Shown here: piece after piece, positions 1 to 11,333 of the stretch
Layout: each line of letters begins with the position of its first letter
How positions within the stretch are numbered: position 1 is the stretch's first letter
NCBI RefSeq assembly: GCF_000003605.2
Contig: NW_003113963.1
Span: forward strand, 4,262-24,174
Length of the DNA: 19,913 nucleotides
Source of the DNA: Saccoglossus kowalevskii
Taxonomy: Eukaryota > Hemichordata > Enteropneusta > Harrimaniidae
Direction of reading: 5' to 3'
Made by a program: the position numbers and the translations under genes
Notes under the pieces: model-generated
Database searches by the model: none
The model's input: only the letters and a program-made list of their open reading frames with translations
Told to the model about the DNA's origin: nothing

Positions 1-29
1 CAGGTACTACGTGTGGTTTTAACTCAGAT

Positions 30-163
30 TTGTTCATTTTGTAATGATATCTTTAACTCTCTAGTTTTGGTGAATATTTTTGTCATTTTTGGTAAAAAGT
101 GATATTTTCCAACCGCTGATTGTTTTGATACTATACATATTGTTCATTTTCTAATGATATCTT
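30..163 (+). repeat. Direct repeat pair (24 bp, 23 identical) 110 bp apart
   Basis: The word TTGTTCATTTT(G/C)TAATG, running on into ATATCTT, occurs at 30-53 and 140-163. The following bases are loosely alike (AACTCTCTAG versus GTTCTTTAAT). This suggests a partly decayed tandem duplication of about 110 bp. No gene is visible nearby. Confidence 0.75.
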
Positions 164-520
164 CTGTTCTTTAATTGAAATGTGCATTGCTAACAGCGGA
201 GCTATCTCAGCTGACTGGCTGCTTGTTTTTTGTAGTGTCCATATTGGAAAGTCCACGGTAATGCACATGTGTATTAGGCACACGTTGTCACTATTATTTA
301 ACAAGCTTTTGAACAACTCGCATAAATAGTAGATTATAATAAGGTAATCATAGCAAGTTTTTAAAAGCATATACACGTCCATGTAAATTAATAGAACTTG
401 TAAATATGAATCGTAATATGGTAATCACTGAAAGACAAGCTTGAAGGAATTACCTGCAGTAATACATGCAATCAATGTTTTCATAACAATAGATATATAC
501 ATGTATGCTATATATTTATG

Positions 521-676
521 TACCATATTTGCTCCATTAGTAAGCTTACATAAATAACAGAGGCGTCTCTATACTGGTAATTGTCAAAATAATAATGGTC
601 CAATATGCAATGAATCCGACTGTAGGCTTACATGTGCTTCTATTGGAAATTCACTTTTAGTAGAGCAAATATGGTA
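521..676. mobile_element. Short MITE with perfect 14-bp ends TACCATATTTGCTC
   Basis: The left end TACCATATTTGCTC (521-534) is exactly inverted at 663-676 (GAGCAAATATGGTA), spanning 156 bp. Both ends carry TA, consistent with a Tc1/mariner-type TA target. The interior includes AAATAACAGAGGCGTCTCTA and TAATAATGG, which recur in altered form near 5710, 16849 and 18810. That marks it as one copy of a family dispersed in this window. No transposase is present. Confidence 0.78.
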
Positions 677-1730
677 TTTGGATATATCTTCTCTTCTTAA
701 ATTACAAAAGAAACAACAGATGCTAGATAAAATTGAATTACTCTTCTACGATGGTTCTGATCAATGTCCATTAGTAACATGTAGCTTTTAAAAATGTCCA
801 TCTACAGTTCGTCTATGCGTATCACACATAATAACTATAAATTGTCCCAGTGTCCATAATGTAGTACAAACAACATTATGATGCTAGTCATGTCTTGGAA
901 TGGTGAATGAACGCGTGACCTTATATAGACCACATGAGAATTCAACACATCTCCTGCTGATTCTGTTATATAAAATTCATATTCCTTATCTATGGGGGCT
1001 TTCAGTGGGCAATGCATTAATTTTAAACTTATTAAGGGAGTCAAAGCCAAATTGAAATTTACTGAGCACTTGTGCAATGCATTATGGTAGCATCTCTTAA
1101 TACTTATAAATGTCAATATAATGGTACCACACGATAAGCTCACTAAATTAAATCTTAATTTTTAGCATTCTTAGATTTTTAAATTTTCAGATATGAAGGA
1201 ATACAATGTATACCATAGAAATAAAAATAAACTGAAATTTACCTTGATATTTTTGGACGTGATTTTTCAGTATCCAGTTGGTAAATGTATGAACGTAATG
1301 CAGGAATTCTTTGAAAATAGCCATGTTCAAATTTAATTGTATTTCTTTAGTTTTATATCACCTACCCCTCCTTTTCAAATATTACATTGACATTTTCCAG
1401 GATTGAATACAGTGTGGTAAAATTTGCTATTACATCAGTCTATATATAGACAGAGTATGCAACTCCCAATGGCGTCAATTATATCCATAGAATTCCTACA
1501 TCAAGCGTCAGTGTACACCTTGTCTAGGATGGCATCTAAAATAGAAAAAATGTTTAAAATTTAATATAATTACAAATTCTTGATATTTCGCTGAGCGAAA
1601 GGTTCCATTAAGTAAATGAATAGAAATCAAACTACTCAAACTTATTGACACCATAGCAAATAAAATCCTACCTCAGTGGCCATTAAAATATTTAAAATTG
1701 GTGAAAGCTGTTTGGGCCAATAAATATAAT
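677..1730. other. Non-coding stretch
   Basis: AT-rich sequence. The - strand frame at 835-1143 (102 codons) matches nothing I recognise and lacks coding-like bias. The palindrome at 1438-1451 is the only structure seen. Confidence 0.6.
1438..1451. repeat. 14-bp perfect palindrome GTCTATATATAGAC
   Basis: The sequence is exactly self-complementary. It has no associated feature. Comparable palindromes occur at 4216-4229 (ATATAGATCTATAT) and 12661-12672 (ACCGTATACGGT). Confidence 0.6.
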
Positions 1731-2133
1731 CAGAGGTACATTACTTGGGGTTTGTAACTACGGTGACATGATACCAAGATCCCGTCACAATCTCGCTCCC
1801 GCATAAGCGTTCCAACTCAGAAAAAATGCGAATGCGCATGCCCGGGGTAACTAGGATACTGGGATGTCTAGGTGGATCAAAATAGCTGCCCACGATATGA
1901 CGGATTAAGAGAACTATATTTTCTGTACATTTTCGATGTATTACATTTTTCACTATGATAGTGACAAGAAAAGTTTATTTTTTTCATTACAAACCTTGAA
2001 CATTGATATGCGTCATGTCAGAAGGTCGTAGCCTCAGTCTTGCTATCTACGAGAAGAGACTTGAATGGGATCTTGACATGATGTCACCATACAGTACTAT
2101 GCGAGTTGCAAACCCCCAAGTAATGTACCTCTG
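1731..2133. mobile_element. hAT-like MITE with long imperfect terminal inverted repeats
   Basis: The left end reads CAGAGGTACATTACTTGGGG and the right end is its inverse with one extra G (2105-2133). The inverted similarity goes on inward for about 70 bp with gaps: both arms contain GGTGACAT and CAAGATCCC. The sequence ATATAAT lies immediately outside both ends (1724-1730 and 2134-2140). An 8-bp AATATAAT duplication with one lost A on the right is possible. A CAGRG-type start and 7-8 bp duplication match the hAT superfamily. The roughly 400-bp length and lack of a transposase frame make it non-autonomous. The - strand frame inside (1741-1953) is part of the repeat, not a gene. The AT-rich duplication could be partly chance. 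Confidence 0.8.
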
Positions 2134-3433
2134 ATATAATATATAGGAAAATGGTAGTAAGTAATCATGGTCCTTTGTACTTTCACTATAACCTGACGTT
2201 TTGAACAAAGTATCTTTTCTCATTGTTACATGTAGATGTAAATTTTATTCATGCCATATTTTATCATAATAGAATACTACTGAGGTTCATAATTTTAAAA
2301 CTAGTTTGGTTATCCTCATGTTTTTTCATATTATTTTAATATTGTATAAATTTTCGCTTAAAAACATTCATGCCTTGCCCTTCATTAAATTCACTGTAAA
2401 GGTTGTATAATATATACAAGTGTGTACATCTATAATCTATTTGTAAACATTTTAAAATTTCTTTATGCAACATAATATATGACATGTCACTAAGTAGAAA
2501 AATATAATCTGCCCTGTTGTAAGCTTGTAGGATTTTCTCAGCAGTTGAATTTGTTTTAACTCAAAAGTTCAGGTCTGTAGTTTGACAATACATACAACTC
2601 TGAATGAATCTCTATAGACTTGTACACTTTGAATACTGTGACAAGGCTGCATGACACATTTGGTGAAATTATGCTGTACAATTTACTGAATGCCCAAATA
2701 CTTTAAAAGCTCTAAAAATGAGAGAATACGATCAGTTCTGTTCATTTTTAATGTGATGAACACCTGGAACCTTCAGTGTTTTCTCAAGTGTCCTTGAGTA
2801 CACATAATTATCTGTTGAGAGTGGCTTTAATTAATACATGTAGGTGCTCTTCGCTGACCTTTAACCTTTTGAACACCAAATTTACTTTTTGTCACCTTTT
2901 ACAAAATAAACCCCATTATTGTTTTCATTATAACTTGATCCAGATCCTCAAAGTAATGGAAAAGTTTCAATTCACGATCATTGCGTGCCAAAATTTCAAC
3001 TCTATCTGGCGATTAATTGGATCGTAAAATACAATGTTTTCGTGGCACTGGCTCCTAATTGAAGGTGGGCGCTTAAACTGAAGACAAATACGATATTAAC
3101 AAATTTATACACCAAGATGTTTATGTTCAAGAGTTTTAAATACTGTTGGGGAACAAAATGTAAATATTATTTGACAAATAGCTACTTATTGTATTTAAAC
3201 TAGTGTACATGATGATCTATTGTAACAGTTACAATCTACGCTGATGATATATCCCTGTTATGTTGCACCTGTATAATTGTGTATATTGATAAACTTAATA
3301 TACAACACCAAAGATGCATGCATTTGTTTATGTGGTAAAAGTAAATGGTGAACGAAATTGGGTCAGCAAATCAGATAAGGAATCCTTGTTGTAAATAGTG
3401 AGCTAAATTTCCCATTGAAACAAATAAGAGTTG
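2134..3433. other. Non-coding stretch
   Basis: AT-rich sequence with no recognisable exon. A small perfect palindrome TTGTATA-ATA-TATACAA lies at 2403-2419. The + frame at 2776-3027 has no similarity that I recognise. Confidence 0.6.
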
Positions 3434-3615
3434 TGTTCACGTTACACGAAGTACCGGGTACGGGCTAAGATTTAAGCTTATTTAGGCTTATCTAGCATAT
3501 TTGCATTTCGGCTAGACCCAATTGCATCCATCCACAGGGAGGGCCAGTCGTTAGCACGGGCTAAGGGGCGCCATCAGTCGGTGACCTTTGGCAAGTCGTT
3601 ATTTACGAACGAAAA

Positions 3616-3723
3616 ATGGATGACACGCGCGAGATTCTATTCCTGCTGCTGACATGTTTCGTTCTAATTTTGAAGATGGACCCAACTTTTTTGGATGCAC
3701 AGAAACAGTATACAACGGCATAA
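3616..3723 (+). pseudogene. Relic frame in the Harbinger-like cluster, possible transposase N-terminus
   Basis: A 35-codon frame starts MDDTREILFLLLTCFVLILK and ends at a TAA at 3721. A short acidic start followed by a leucine-rich helix is seen at the N-terminus of many Harbinger (HARBI1-like) nucleases. No arginine-rich WVRPW-type segment or catalytic DDE region follows. A second overlapping frame (3654-3884, 76 codons, containing LELPYALLQRPDQRGS) is open in another phase, and its relationship is unclear. If this is a transposase it is only a remnant with an internal deletion. Confidence 0.25.
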
Positions 3724-4020
3724 CAGAATACAGAGTTTTATTAATGCATGTCGTAGACAGCGAACCAAATTTATTTTGTCGATTGGAGCTGCCGTACGCT
3801 CTACTACAGAGACCCGATCAGCGTGGAAGCATGTACACTGAGCTCGGTTGCTATTTTGGGAATGAGAAAGTTGGATTTATTTGATCACGTGCATAATGTT
3901 CACACCCAAAGGTCGCCGCAGAGGGCGCTTAGCCTTGAGCTAAGCGTTTGCGCACACTTCATTAGCCTGAGTCTAGACCGCGTCTCAAATTTGGATCAGA
4001 TTTAACCCGTACTTAGCATT

Positions 4021-4070
4021 CCTTAGCCCGTACTAAGCGTTCACGCACGTTTGCTTAGCACGGGCTAAGG
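4021..4070. repeat. Hairpin of two facing GGGCTAAG termini
   Basis: The arms CCTTAGCCCGTACTAAGC (4021-4038) and GCTTAGCACGGGCTAAGG (4053-4070) are 18 bp and complementary with one mismatch. They surround a 14-nt loop. It looks like two element termini brought head to head, as in nested insertion or incomplete excision. Confidence 0.75.
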
Positions 4071-4107
4071 AATTTGACCTCTTGGCCCGTGCTGACGCAA
4101 CTAAGGA

Positions 4108-5693
4108 CACACATTTTGAAATAAATAGGGGTGGGTATAGAGGTCAACTGCTATTTAATATTTATATTTAAAAGTCAATGTGTTCTTTAAATAAACCATT
4201 GTATGGGAATTATATATATAGATCTATATTAAAAAAAGAAAGTAAAAAGTTCCTAGTGCATGTGTACGAATGGTCAACCCTCAAACTGTTTCAAAGAAAT
4301 TGCTCTCACTATTTAGGACAAACATTTTTTATCTGATTTGGTGAGCAAAATTGTGTTTACTTGCAAAACTCACCAAATTTTGCTTATCTCTTATCCAACG
4401 TAGAATAAAGTGCTTTGTAGGCTTGTTAGGAATTTGTCTGATTAAAGTTTGGTGGTGGCATATGTGCTGAACTCTGTTCATCATAATTATACACGAATGC
4501 TTGACTCACAATTTTAACTGAATCATCATTTTTCAAAATGACTTTGTCTAATATTACCAATTCGTTCTTTTTACCTGTACCAGTATCTTTACTTTTTATC
4601 TTGGTTGAAGTGTCTAACACGTACTGTTTAACAAGTGCTAATACTCGTGTTCACATTTTAGGAAGGTTTGTTTGCAGGAGATCCAATGTTATGTACATGT
4701 ATGTAGGCGTTTTCATCAAAATATCCTGGCAGTTTTATTTGCTTGGTTTCTGTATATATGTGAACACAACTTTGTAAATGTAAAATCATCATCGTAGAAT
4801 TCTTGCTCCTTTGCAAGTGAATTGGGCCTAAACATGCATTATGCATGACCCCTAAAGATCACTCATCCTTAAATTTCCTTATTGTTGTCCTCAAATTTCT
4901 TCAATGTTTGCTATGTTAAACTCTTTTTGCTGATTAACTTACATTTTCAAAGAAAATAATTGCAGAATTTCTCATTGAAATTACCAGGATATATATATGT
5001 AACCTTTCAGAATCCTAATTCACATGGATATTGAAACTGTCCAATCAGTAAATCATTCAGTTATTTTGAAAATCATCTTTTCTGTCGAATTAAGCCATTG
5101 TAACTTGTATTGAAATTAATGAATATCTATATTTTTACTAGCGTCCCATAGAATCTTACCACTAATTGATGTGATGTACCTAGTATTTCTTGTACTTTTA
5201 TTCCAGAATGAAGATAAGAGATGCCTGAAAAGTCTAATTAAAATTGATTACTATATAATTTGCTTTACTTGTAGTATATCTTTAATAATAGTACATGCTT
5301 TTGTTAGTTTGACAGTCTAATATACGTTTGTTCCCTACTGTATTGAGTCTGGCGACAGTGTGTCCGTATCTGTACATAGTTGGAGATTAAAACTCTTGTA
5401 TTTTATAGGTACATTTTTTGGGCATGAAGAATCACATCGATTTATTTCAGACTTTTAAATAAATACCAACAAAACAAAAAATATTTTTTTTTTTTCCTGA
5501 ATTGTGGACATAATAATAATATAAATGATAAAAAAAAAAAAAATTTGATATATAATCCACTGTCTCCTTCACCAGAAACTGCTATCTTCTTGTACATAGA
5601 CATGTATATGAAATAATCAGATAAATCAGAATCATCTTTGATATATTTCAATTTAATTTAAGATTTAATTTTAAATAGAATATTAAGGTGAAA
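4108..5693. other. Non-coding stretch with homopolymer tracts
   Basis: AT-rich sequence. A T-tract (about 5483-5495) and an A-tract (about 5529-5541) face each other 34 bp apart. Small frames here show no recognisable domain. Confidence 0.55.
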
Positions 5694-5825
5694 CCAGTAT
5701 GGCATGTGCTTATGTAAATCACAGGTGTCTGTAGTCATATTTTAATAAACAAGCATTCAATATGTGCAATGTTTGGTTATATGTGCACTTGTATTAGAGA
5801 TGCGCTTCTTATAGCAAATACAGTA
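5694..5825. mobile_element. Copy of the TAC-N-GTATTTGCTC MITE family
   Basis: The right end reads TAGCAAATACAGTA (5812-5825), the inverse of TACTGTATTTGCTA. Inside, GTAAATCACAGGTGTCTGTAG followed by TTTTAATAA matches the interior of the 18770 copy (GTAAATGACAGAGGTATGTC, then TTTTAATAA). The stretch TTAGAGATGCGCTTCTTAT on the right is the inverse of the ATAAGAAGCGCAT type of subterminal sequence. The left end is degraded (CAGTATGGCA at 5695), so the start is approximate. Confidence 0.6.
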
Positions 5826-6872
5826 AACTATTATAAAACAGGTCTTTTTAGCGAGCAGGTTTTAGCTAATTTTAGCTAATCATTAATTTCACTAATTCAA
5901 GATGTTGCTAATTTAAGTATAAAAGAATGTTGGCACTTTAATTATTAAATTTAGATTCTGTTAACACTGGCATGTAGCTATTCAATAGGGTATTCTCTTC
6001 TCAGCCTCTAGTGCATTAAAGTAAGGATTACAAAAGTCACCATATTTGCCAGTGTTCGTATTGTAGTAGCCTATTTATGTTTATCGAATTAATTCATGAG
6101 TAAATGCAGGATAGCGTTGTCAATTTTAACAACTAACCAGTAGGTAAGATGACTGACAACTAGACAATAGTGGTGATGTTGATATCACTTTTTTGTGAAA
6201 TTATCATATGCGTCATGTATTTAAAAAAAAATATAGTAGTAATTCAGAAGTGTACTAGAATACATACATTGTAATATTTGAAGGTTTTAAAACCCCAAAG
6301 GGATTATTCCTGACTATTGAATATAGTAGTGTGGTGACCTTGCTGCCTTTTGTGGGATTTTCAAGGTACGAAGGATGTATTTCCTGCAAATAATCACCTG
6401 ACGAAATTTTAATTTCTGTTATAGGTGATATGCACAGTATAATATTCAAATTACACAAGTGGTCATTGATACAAGATGGTATTTATAATATTGTTTACAA
6501 TATTAAATTATGGCGTACACATCATCAGGTTTATTATTCCGCTTTCCTGACTTGAGAAACTGTAATGAGTTTCTCACTAGTGAATCGGATGTCATGTGAA
6601 TACTTGGACATTAAGCTTTGTAAGCTTTGGTTCCACTGCTACATTGATTTCTTGCTTCAGCTCATTCATCATCCTGCTGACATTCATGTATTGTCAAAGG
6701 CAGCTTTATACGTGTCAAACTTTTTCCATGGATTCCTTTTCCAGGTCAACCCACTGTGAATTGTGTTAACATCTTCCACAAGATTAATTTCAAGGCTCAA
6801 AGAATTGTATTTGGAGGATATTTTTTAAATAACACAATTTATTTTACCGTAATAATAAAAAGCCTTATCTAA
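5826..6872. other. Non-coding stretch
   Basis: AT-rich sequence. A short tandem duplication of TTTTAGCTAA lies at about 5860-5880, and the palindrome at 6486-6505 lies here. No exon is recognised. Confidence 0.55.
6486..6505. repeat. Perfect 9-bp-arm palindrome TAATATTGT-TT-ACAATATTA
   Basis: TAATATTGT and ACAATATTA surround a 2-nt centre. It contains GTTTAC, a forkhead-like core. It may be cruciform-prone, but AT-rich DNA yields such palindromes by chance. Confidence 0.6.
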
Positions 6873-7323
6873 AGTGTCTGTCCCAGTCACCAAAGTGCTG
6901 TCCCAGTCACCAAAGTGCCTGTCCCAGTCACCAAAGTCTTGTCCCAGTCACCAAAGTGCCTGTCCCAGTCACCAAAGCTCTTGTCCCAGTCACCAAAGCT
7001 CTTGTCCCAGTCACCAAAGTCCCAGTCACCAAAGTCCCAGTCACCAAAGTCCCAGTCACCAAAGTCCCAGTCACCAAAGTCCCAGTCACCAAAGTCCCAG
7101 TCACCAAAGTCCCAGTCACCAATCACCAAAGTCTCAGTCACCAAAGTCTCAGTCACCAAAGTCTCAGTCACCAAAGTCTCAGTCACCAAAGTCTCAGTCA
7201 CCAAAGTCCCAGTCACCAAAGTCCCAGTCACCAAGTGCCTGTCCAAATCACCAAAGTGCCTACATCCAAGTCACCAAAGTTCCTGTCCCAGTCACCAAAT
7301 TTCCTGTCCCAGTCCCCAAAGTT
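6873..7323 (+). repeat. Minisatellite, about 25 units, core CCCAGTCACCAAAGT
   Basis: Direct reading gives about 25 head-to-tail units. The left part has six units of 20-21 bp in which the core is followed by GCCTGT, CTTGT or similar. The centre (7006-7115) has seven exact 15-bp units, then a hinge unit where CACCAA is repeated. Next come five units of the variant CTCAGTCACCAAAGT (about 7134-7207) and one CCC-type unit. The right part has five degenerate units of mostly 20-23 bp with substitutions. Because units are mainly multiples of three, five of six frames stay open. The + strand gives SQSPK, PSHQS and PVTKV repeats; the - strand gives TLVTG and FGDWD repeats. I regard the frames as a by-product of the repeat. 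No flanking splice or start context supports coding. Confidence 0.95.
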
Positions 7324-10300
7324 TGAAAATTAATTGGTGACAACTTTGCGTTTCTTATTCACCCTTTGAATAGGATGAGCAGCCACCTGTCCACCTTAAC
7401 ATGGTCCTGTCCAGAACACCTGGCTTACTTCATTTATCCCCTTACTTAACCATCAGATTTGAGTGTTATAACCTATCACTTAGTGTACTAATCTGCTAAC
7501 TGGATTCAATTTTAGATTCATGATGATATGATACAGGGGTAAATCATCAACAGTCACATTTGCTATTTTAAAGATTGCATCAATTGGCATTTATTGCTGA
7601 AATTTGTCCGTTTGCAGGGTAAATTTATTCATAAATGTGTGATGCAAATGTGTCTGACATATGTATATATCATATGATCTCAAATATTAAGATTAAGTTA
7701 TAATTTAGTTACATGTATTTTTAATATATTTTTAGTGCTCCTTCTGCTCATACCTCATTTAAAACGCACTTACATGCAAGGAATTCAATTTAAGACGAAA
7801 TAAGCACCTCTTATCAAGTACTGATTGAGGAACTGTACAAATAACAGCAGTGTGTGAGCCCATATATTCTGGTTTTCAATACAATTAAGTGCTAAGAACT
7901 ATTCTGTTCATTTTATAGCACATTAAATTGTTTACTACTGCCTAATTGAAGATTAACATGGAAGTCTTTAAAAACGTAATTAACCCAGTGTTGTCATGGA
8001 GATGCTTGAGTGATATTCAGTATTACTTTCCACTTGCTTGAAATTACTGTGGTAGATGAAACAAAATGTCAGCTTAATGAACTAAGAGTTAACGAAGATT
8101 CAAGGCAGCTACATGTAGATTGTACATACTCTTGGAAAATTCAAATTAGTCTAAGCGAAGACTTGAGTCATTCCAGTCTTTGATATATGACCTGTTCAAA
8201 TGTACTGAATTATAAATTGACTGGAATATATAATGCACATGACTGCCTTATTGTTAATTTATTTCCTTGTGGGTGTTTTTTATAGGCCATGTTTGTTGAC
8301 TGTGGCTGGATTCATCCATATCAGTGTACAAGAGTCAAATATTAATCCATATATGTAATCTGTAATTATTGAATTCGTACATGTGCGACATTGAAACGTT
8401 TTCACGCTGCAAATAAGTGCATAATATAAGGGGTAAAGGTCAACAAACTTGGAAAATTAATGTAATTCAACCGTGCCAGATATTTCATCATTTGAAACAC
8501 ATTATAATCTTGTGTGTTGCAATGACACTTCTTATTAGTTGTACGGCACCGTGATCTGTCCAATTATCAGATGATAACTGAGCAGTGCAACGAGTGCAAG
8601 AAGAAGATTGTGTGTGAATAAGCAATATCTAATGCCGGCATTTGTATAGTAACCCAATATGATTCGTTCATGTTAAAAGAAATCCAGGTTACCATCATTT
8701 CAAAATTACCTGTGCGCATGTGGTTAGCATCGACCCACGCTAGCCATACGATTGATCTCATCTCATCGCTACATCTGTATTAATTTTTTTGACATTTTGG
8801 GGTATTATGTGATAGACATCAGGGCTTGGATTGGGATGTTCACTTAAATAATGGGCTTGGCTATGTCAAATCTCTCCCGTTATTGTGCATATCAATGTTT
8901 TTGTCCTGTTATCACACAGTATAATGTGCAGTACGTTGTCCATTATTCTCTAATACTCAGATTTGCAGACATAACTTCACTTGTATCATGATTAATGATA
9001 ATTCCTGCATTTATTTAGTTTTACAGAACACCAAATTTGTTAACTCTGGAAGTTTGAAATATATATGATCGCTGCCAAATTCAACGTTCATACGATGTAT
9101 TTGAGACATTCAACTTGTGCCATCTGATTTTGTCTTGAATTAAGACAGGTGTATATAGTTAATCATCCAAAACCTTAATTTAAATGGGAATAATTATTTA
9201 TTTGAGAATATAATGTGGTAAAATGTATAATAAAGCACGTTTAAATTATGCAAATCACAATTTACTGCAAATTTTGTGGCATGTTTACATAAAGTGGATA
9301 CAAATATTAAATCTATTCATATTTAAATTGTCATACCATTTTACACTGGATTGCTCGTTCAAACATTCCAAATAATGTTTTTCAAATTTGTATTGAAAAA
9401 GAATGTGGCACTTAAAAATGACGTTTGACATGTTCTCGCATAACTACATTGTAGCTCTAGTATTTTTAAGTAAACAAAGCTAGTGAATGTGGTTTACTGC
9501 ACACAAGGGTCATAGACTGTTTAAAACTACAGTATAGTTTCTAGCACATCCATTGTTAAGCTGCTTGTTGTACATGTATATATGGCTATGATATTGCCAT
9601 TGGTGATAATCATCATGTAAAACACTTGTGGTATCCATATTCCAGAAGAATTAAAATGTGGATATTTAAATGTATTACAAGTTCAAGAGTAGACACAATA
9701 ACAAGCCAAACTATTTGAATTCAATACAAAAAAATATTTGAATTCAGAGAAAGCAATGACTGACATTTTACTTGACTATTGTATCTTATAACTAACATTT
9801 CATTGCAGCCAACCAATGGAAACTATTTCTAAGGATGCAATAAATTTATTATGATAATGATGATTATTATATGAAATACTGGAAATGTTCCAGTTTGAGT
9901 GCTGCTAGTGCCCATGATTCATTTATTAGAATAATATTTGTGTATACTGTTTAGTCTACCATATTTTTTATATTATACAGATTTTGACTCTGTTATAAAA
10001 AAATATAACAACTTTTTTTAACTTGGCTAAAGCACTCAGGTTCTTAAATTGTAGTTTCAAAATATAAACAGATTAGATTTGGAGGCCTCCCAAAATAATT
10101 TAAATTTTGTTTGTATACCAAAAACCATCACTACTAAAAAAGACCATGTCTGAATGGAATTAAAGACTTTCCTGTCAACAACAGGAATTCTCTATGCCAC
10201 TGATGAACATATCAGCAACATAAAATAGTTGTACCCGATAATCTCATATTTATGCTTTATAATAGATGCAGTATCATAAAACATCTGTGGTTTATTTGGT

Positions 10301-11170
10301 TTGCTGCTCACTTTAAAGAATCAACCATTTCCATTCAGCTGTACACTACTAGCTTTTTCAACTACAGACAGTCACAGTACTGTATAAAATCAGGAGATTA
10401 CAGATAAAGACTTTCATTAGGATTTTAAATTAGCAGTTGAATATTAGAAATGTGGGTGTGCTGAAAAATACTCGCCTATTCCACACACAAAAAGTCATCA
10501 AAGAAAAATCCCATACATTTGATAAAGAAAATTTTTCGTGACAACAAAATCTAACTGAAAACTAAGTGAATAAAAAAATAATAATCTCCCACCCCATCTA
10601 CCTTTTAGAATGCAATAGTGAACTATTGCCACCATATGCTATGCATTCTATCACCATGACAAGTATTTATATCAAACAGAATGGGAAATCATTCACTTCT
10701 TGGCAAAGACTCTGGCATGTTTTGCAGATACTACCAGGGGTAAATTAATATAGAATAATTTTTGACTGACTGCCACAACTGCAGCTTTTCATATTTGTAA
10801 TAAACTGTAATCATATTTGATTGATTTCATCAGATAATGGTCAAGCATTATGAAGGTTATTTTATTCATTTTCATCCAAACAAGGAGGTTGTGCAGTATA
10901 TTGTGTATTCAAAATGACCTGCTCCTCGTTTGTGTATGGGCTCGATATTAATGATGTCATTCAAAAATAAATTGACTTTCATTGTGAAAAATTGTGACGT
11001 TTAATTAGCAGTGTTTTCAATGTGAGCTAATTTCTTGAAGAGAATTGATAGAAATAACAACTGTACATATATGTGTGAATTTAATGTCCTGTATTTATGT
11101 AATTCTATGAAAATATTACATTGACTTAATCTTCCCAAGATAGTATATGGATACACATACGTCTTCCTTG
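7324..11170. other. Long stretch with no recognised gene or element
   Basis: About 3.8 kb of AT-rich sequence with stops in all frames at short intervals. TATTTGAATTCA occurs twice at about 9712 and 9734. GGAGGCCTCC at 10081-10090 is a perfect palindrome. I see nothing that supports a gene, RNA or transposon. Confidence 0.55.
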
Positions 11171-11188
11171 CATTGGTTGCCTAGCAAC
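11171..11188. promoter_or_regulatory. Candidate RFX X-box (GTTGCCTAGCAAC) abutting an inverted CCAAT (ATTGG)
   Basis: GTTGCCTAGCAAC (11176-11188) fits the RFX half-site rule GTNRCC, a short spacer, then RGYAAC. ATTGG overlaps its left edge at 11172-11176. RFX factors drive ciliary and other genes in animals. The site lies in a CpG-richer stretch about 150-250 bp upstream of the short open frames at 11334-11528, which is promoter-like spacing. No gene downstream is confirmed, so function is conjecture. Confidence 0.35.
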
Positions 11189-11333
11189 GACGTGTACCCT
11201 TGGTGTATTTTAAGCCCCCAGTGCACATTACTTTTATTGCATGCTGTAAACCGCTTTAAGTTTCATGAAAGAGAATCTTTTTTGAAATTCGCTAGTTAGC
11301 GCAAATCGTGAAATTCGTAGCAGTGAACATTTC

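Larger units (their letters stand above)
3434..4107. mobile_element. Nested PIF/Harbinger-like element cluster with repeated GGGCTAAG termini
   Basis: The block is GC-richer than its surroundings and full of one motif in both orientations. TTAGCACGGGCTAAGG occurs identically at 3551-3566 and 4055-4070. GTACGGGCTAAGA is at 3458-3470. Inverse forms are at 4021-4038 (CCTTAGCCCGTACTAAGC), 4005-4018 and 4084-4106. A longer variant, CGCTTAGCCTTGAGCTAAGCG, is at 3926-3946. An inner inverted pair joins 3557-3591 to 3906-3935: GGCTAAG, then a GGCGCC-type stretch, then GACCTTTGG on the left, against CCAAAGGTC and GGGCGCTTAGCC on the right. The CTAAGCGTTTGCGCACAC style resembles Harbinger termini as I remember them. 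The superfamily call is inference; the repeat structure is directly visible. Confidence 0.6.

Noticed and set aside
835-1143. 102-codon frame on the - strand
   Set aside because: No recognisable motif and no splice or promoter context. The length is possible by chance in a 20-kb six-frame scan.
1741-1953. 70-codon frame on the - strand
   Set aside because: It lies wholly in the hAT-like MITE and includes its terminal repeat.
5483-5541. Poly-T and poly-A tracts as ends of a retroposed copy
   Set aside because: They are only 34 bp apart with no insert, target duplication or gene-like content between them.
6874-7340. Long overlapping frames of 119-150 codons on both strands
   Set aside because: They are all translations of one tandem repeat whose period is a multiple of three. 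No start, splice or domain evidence supports a protein.
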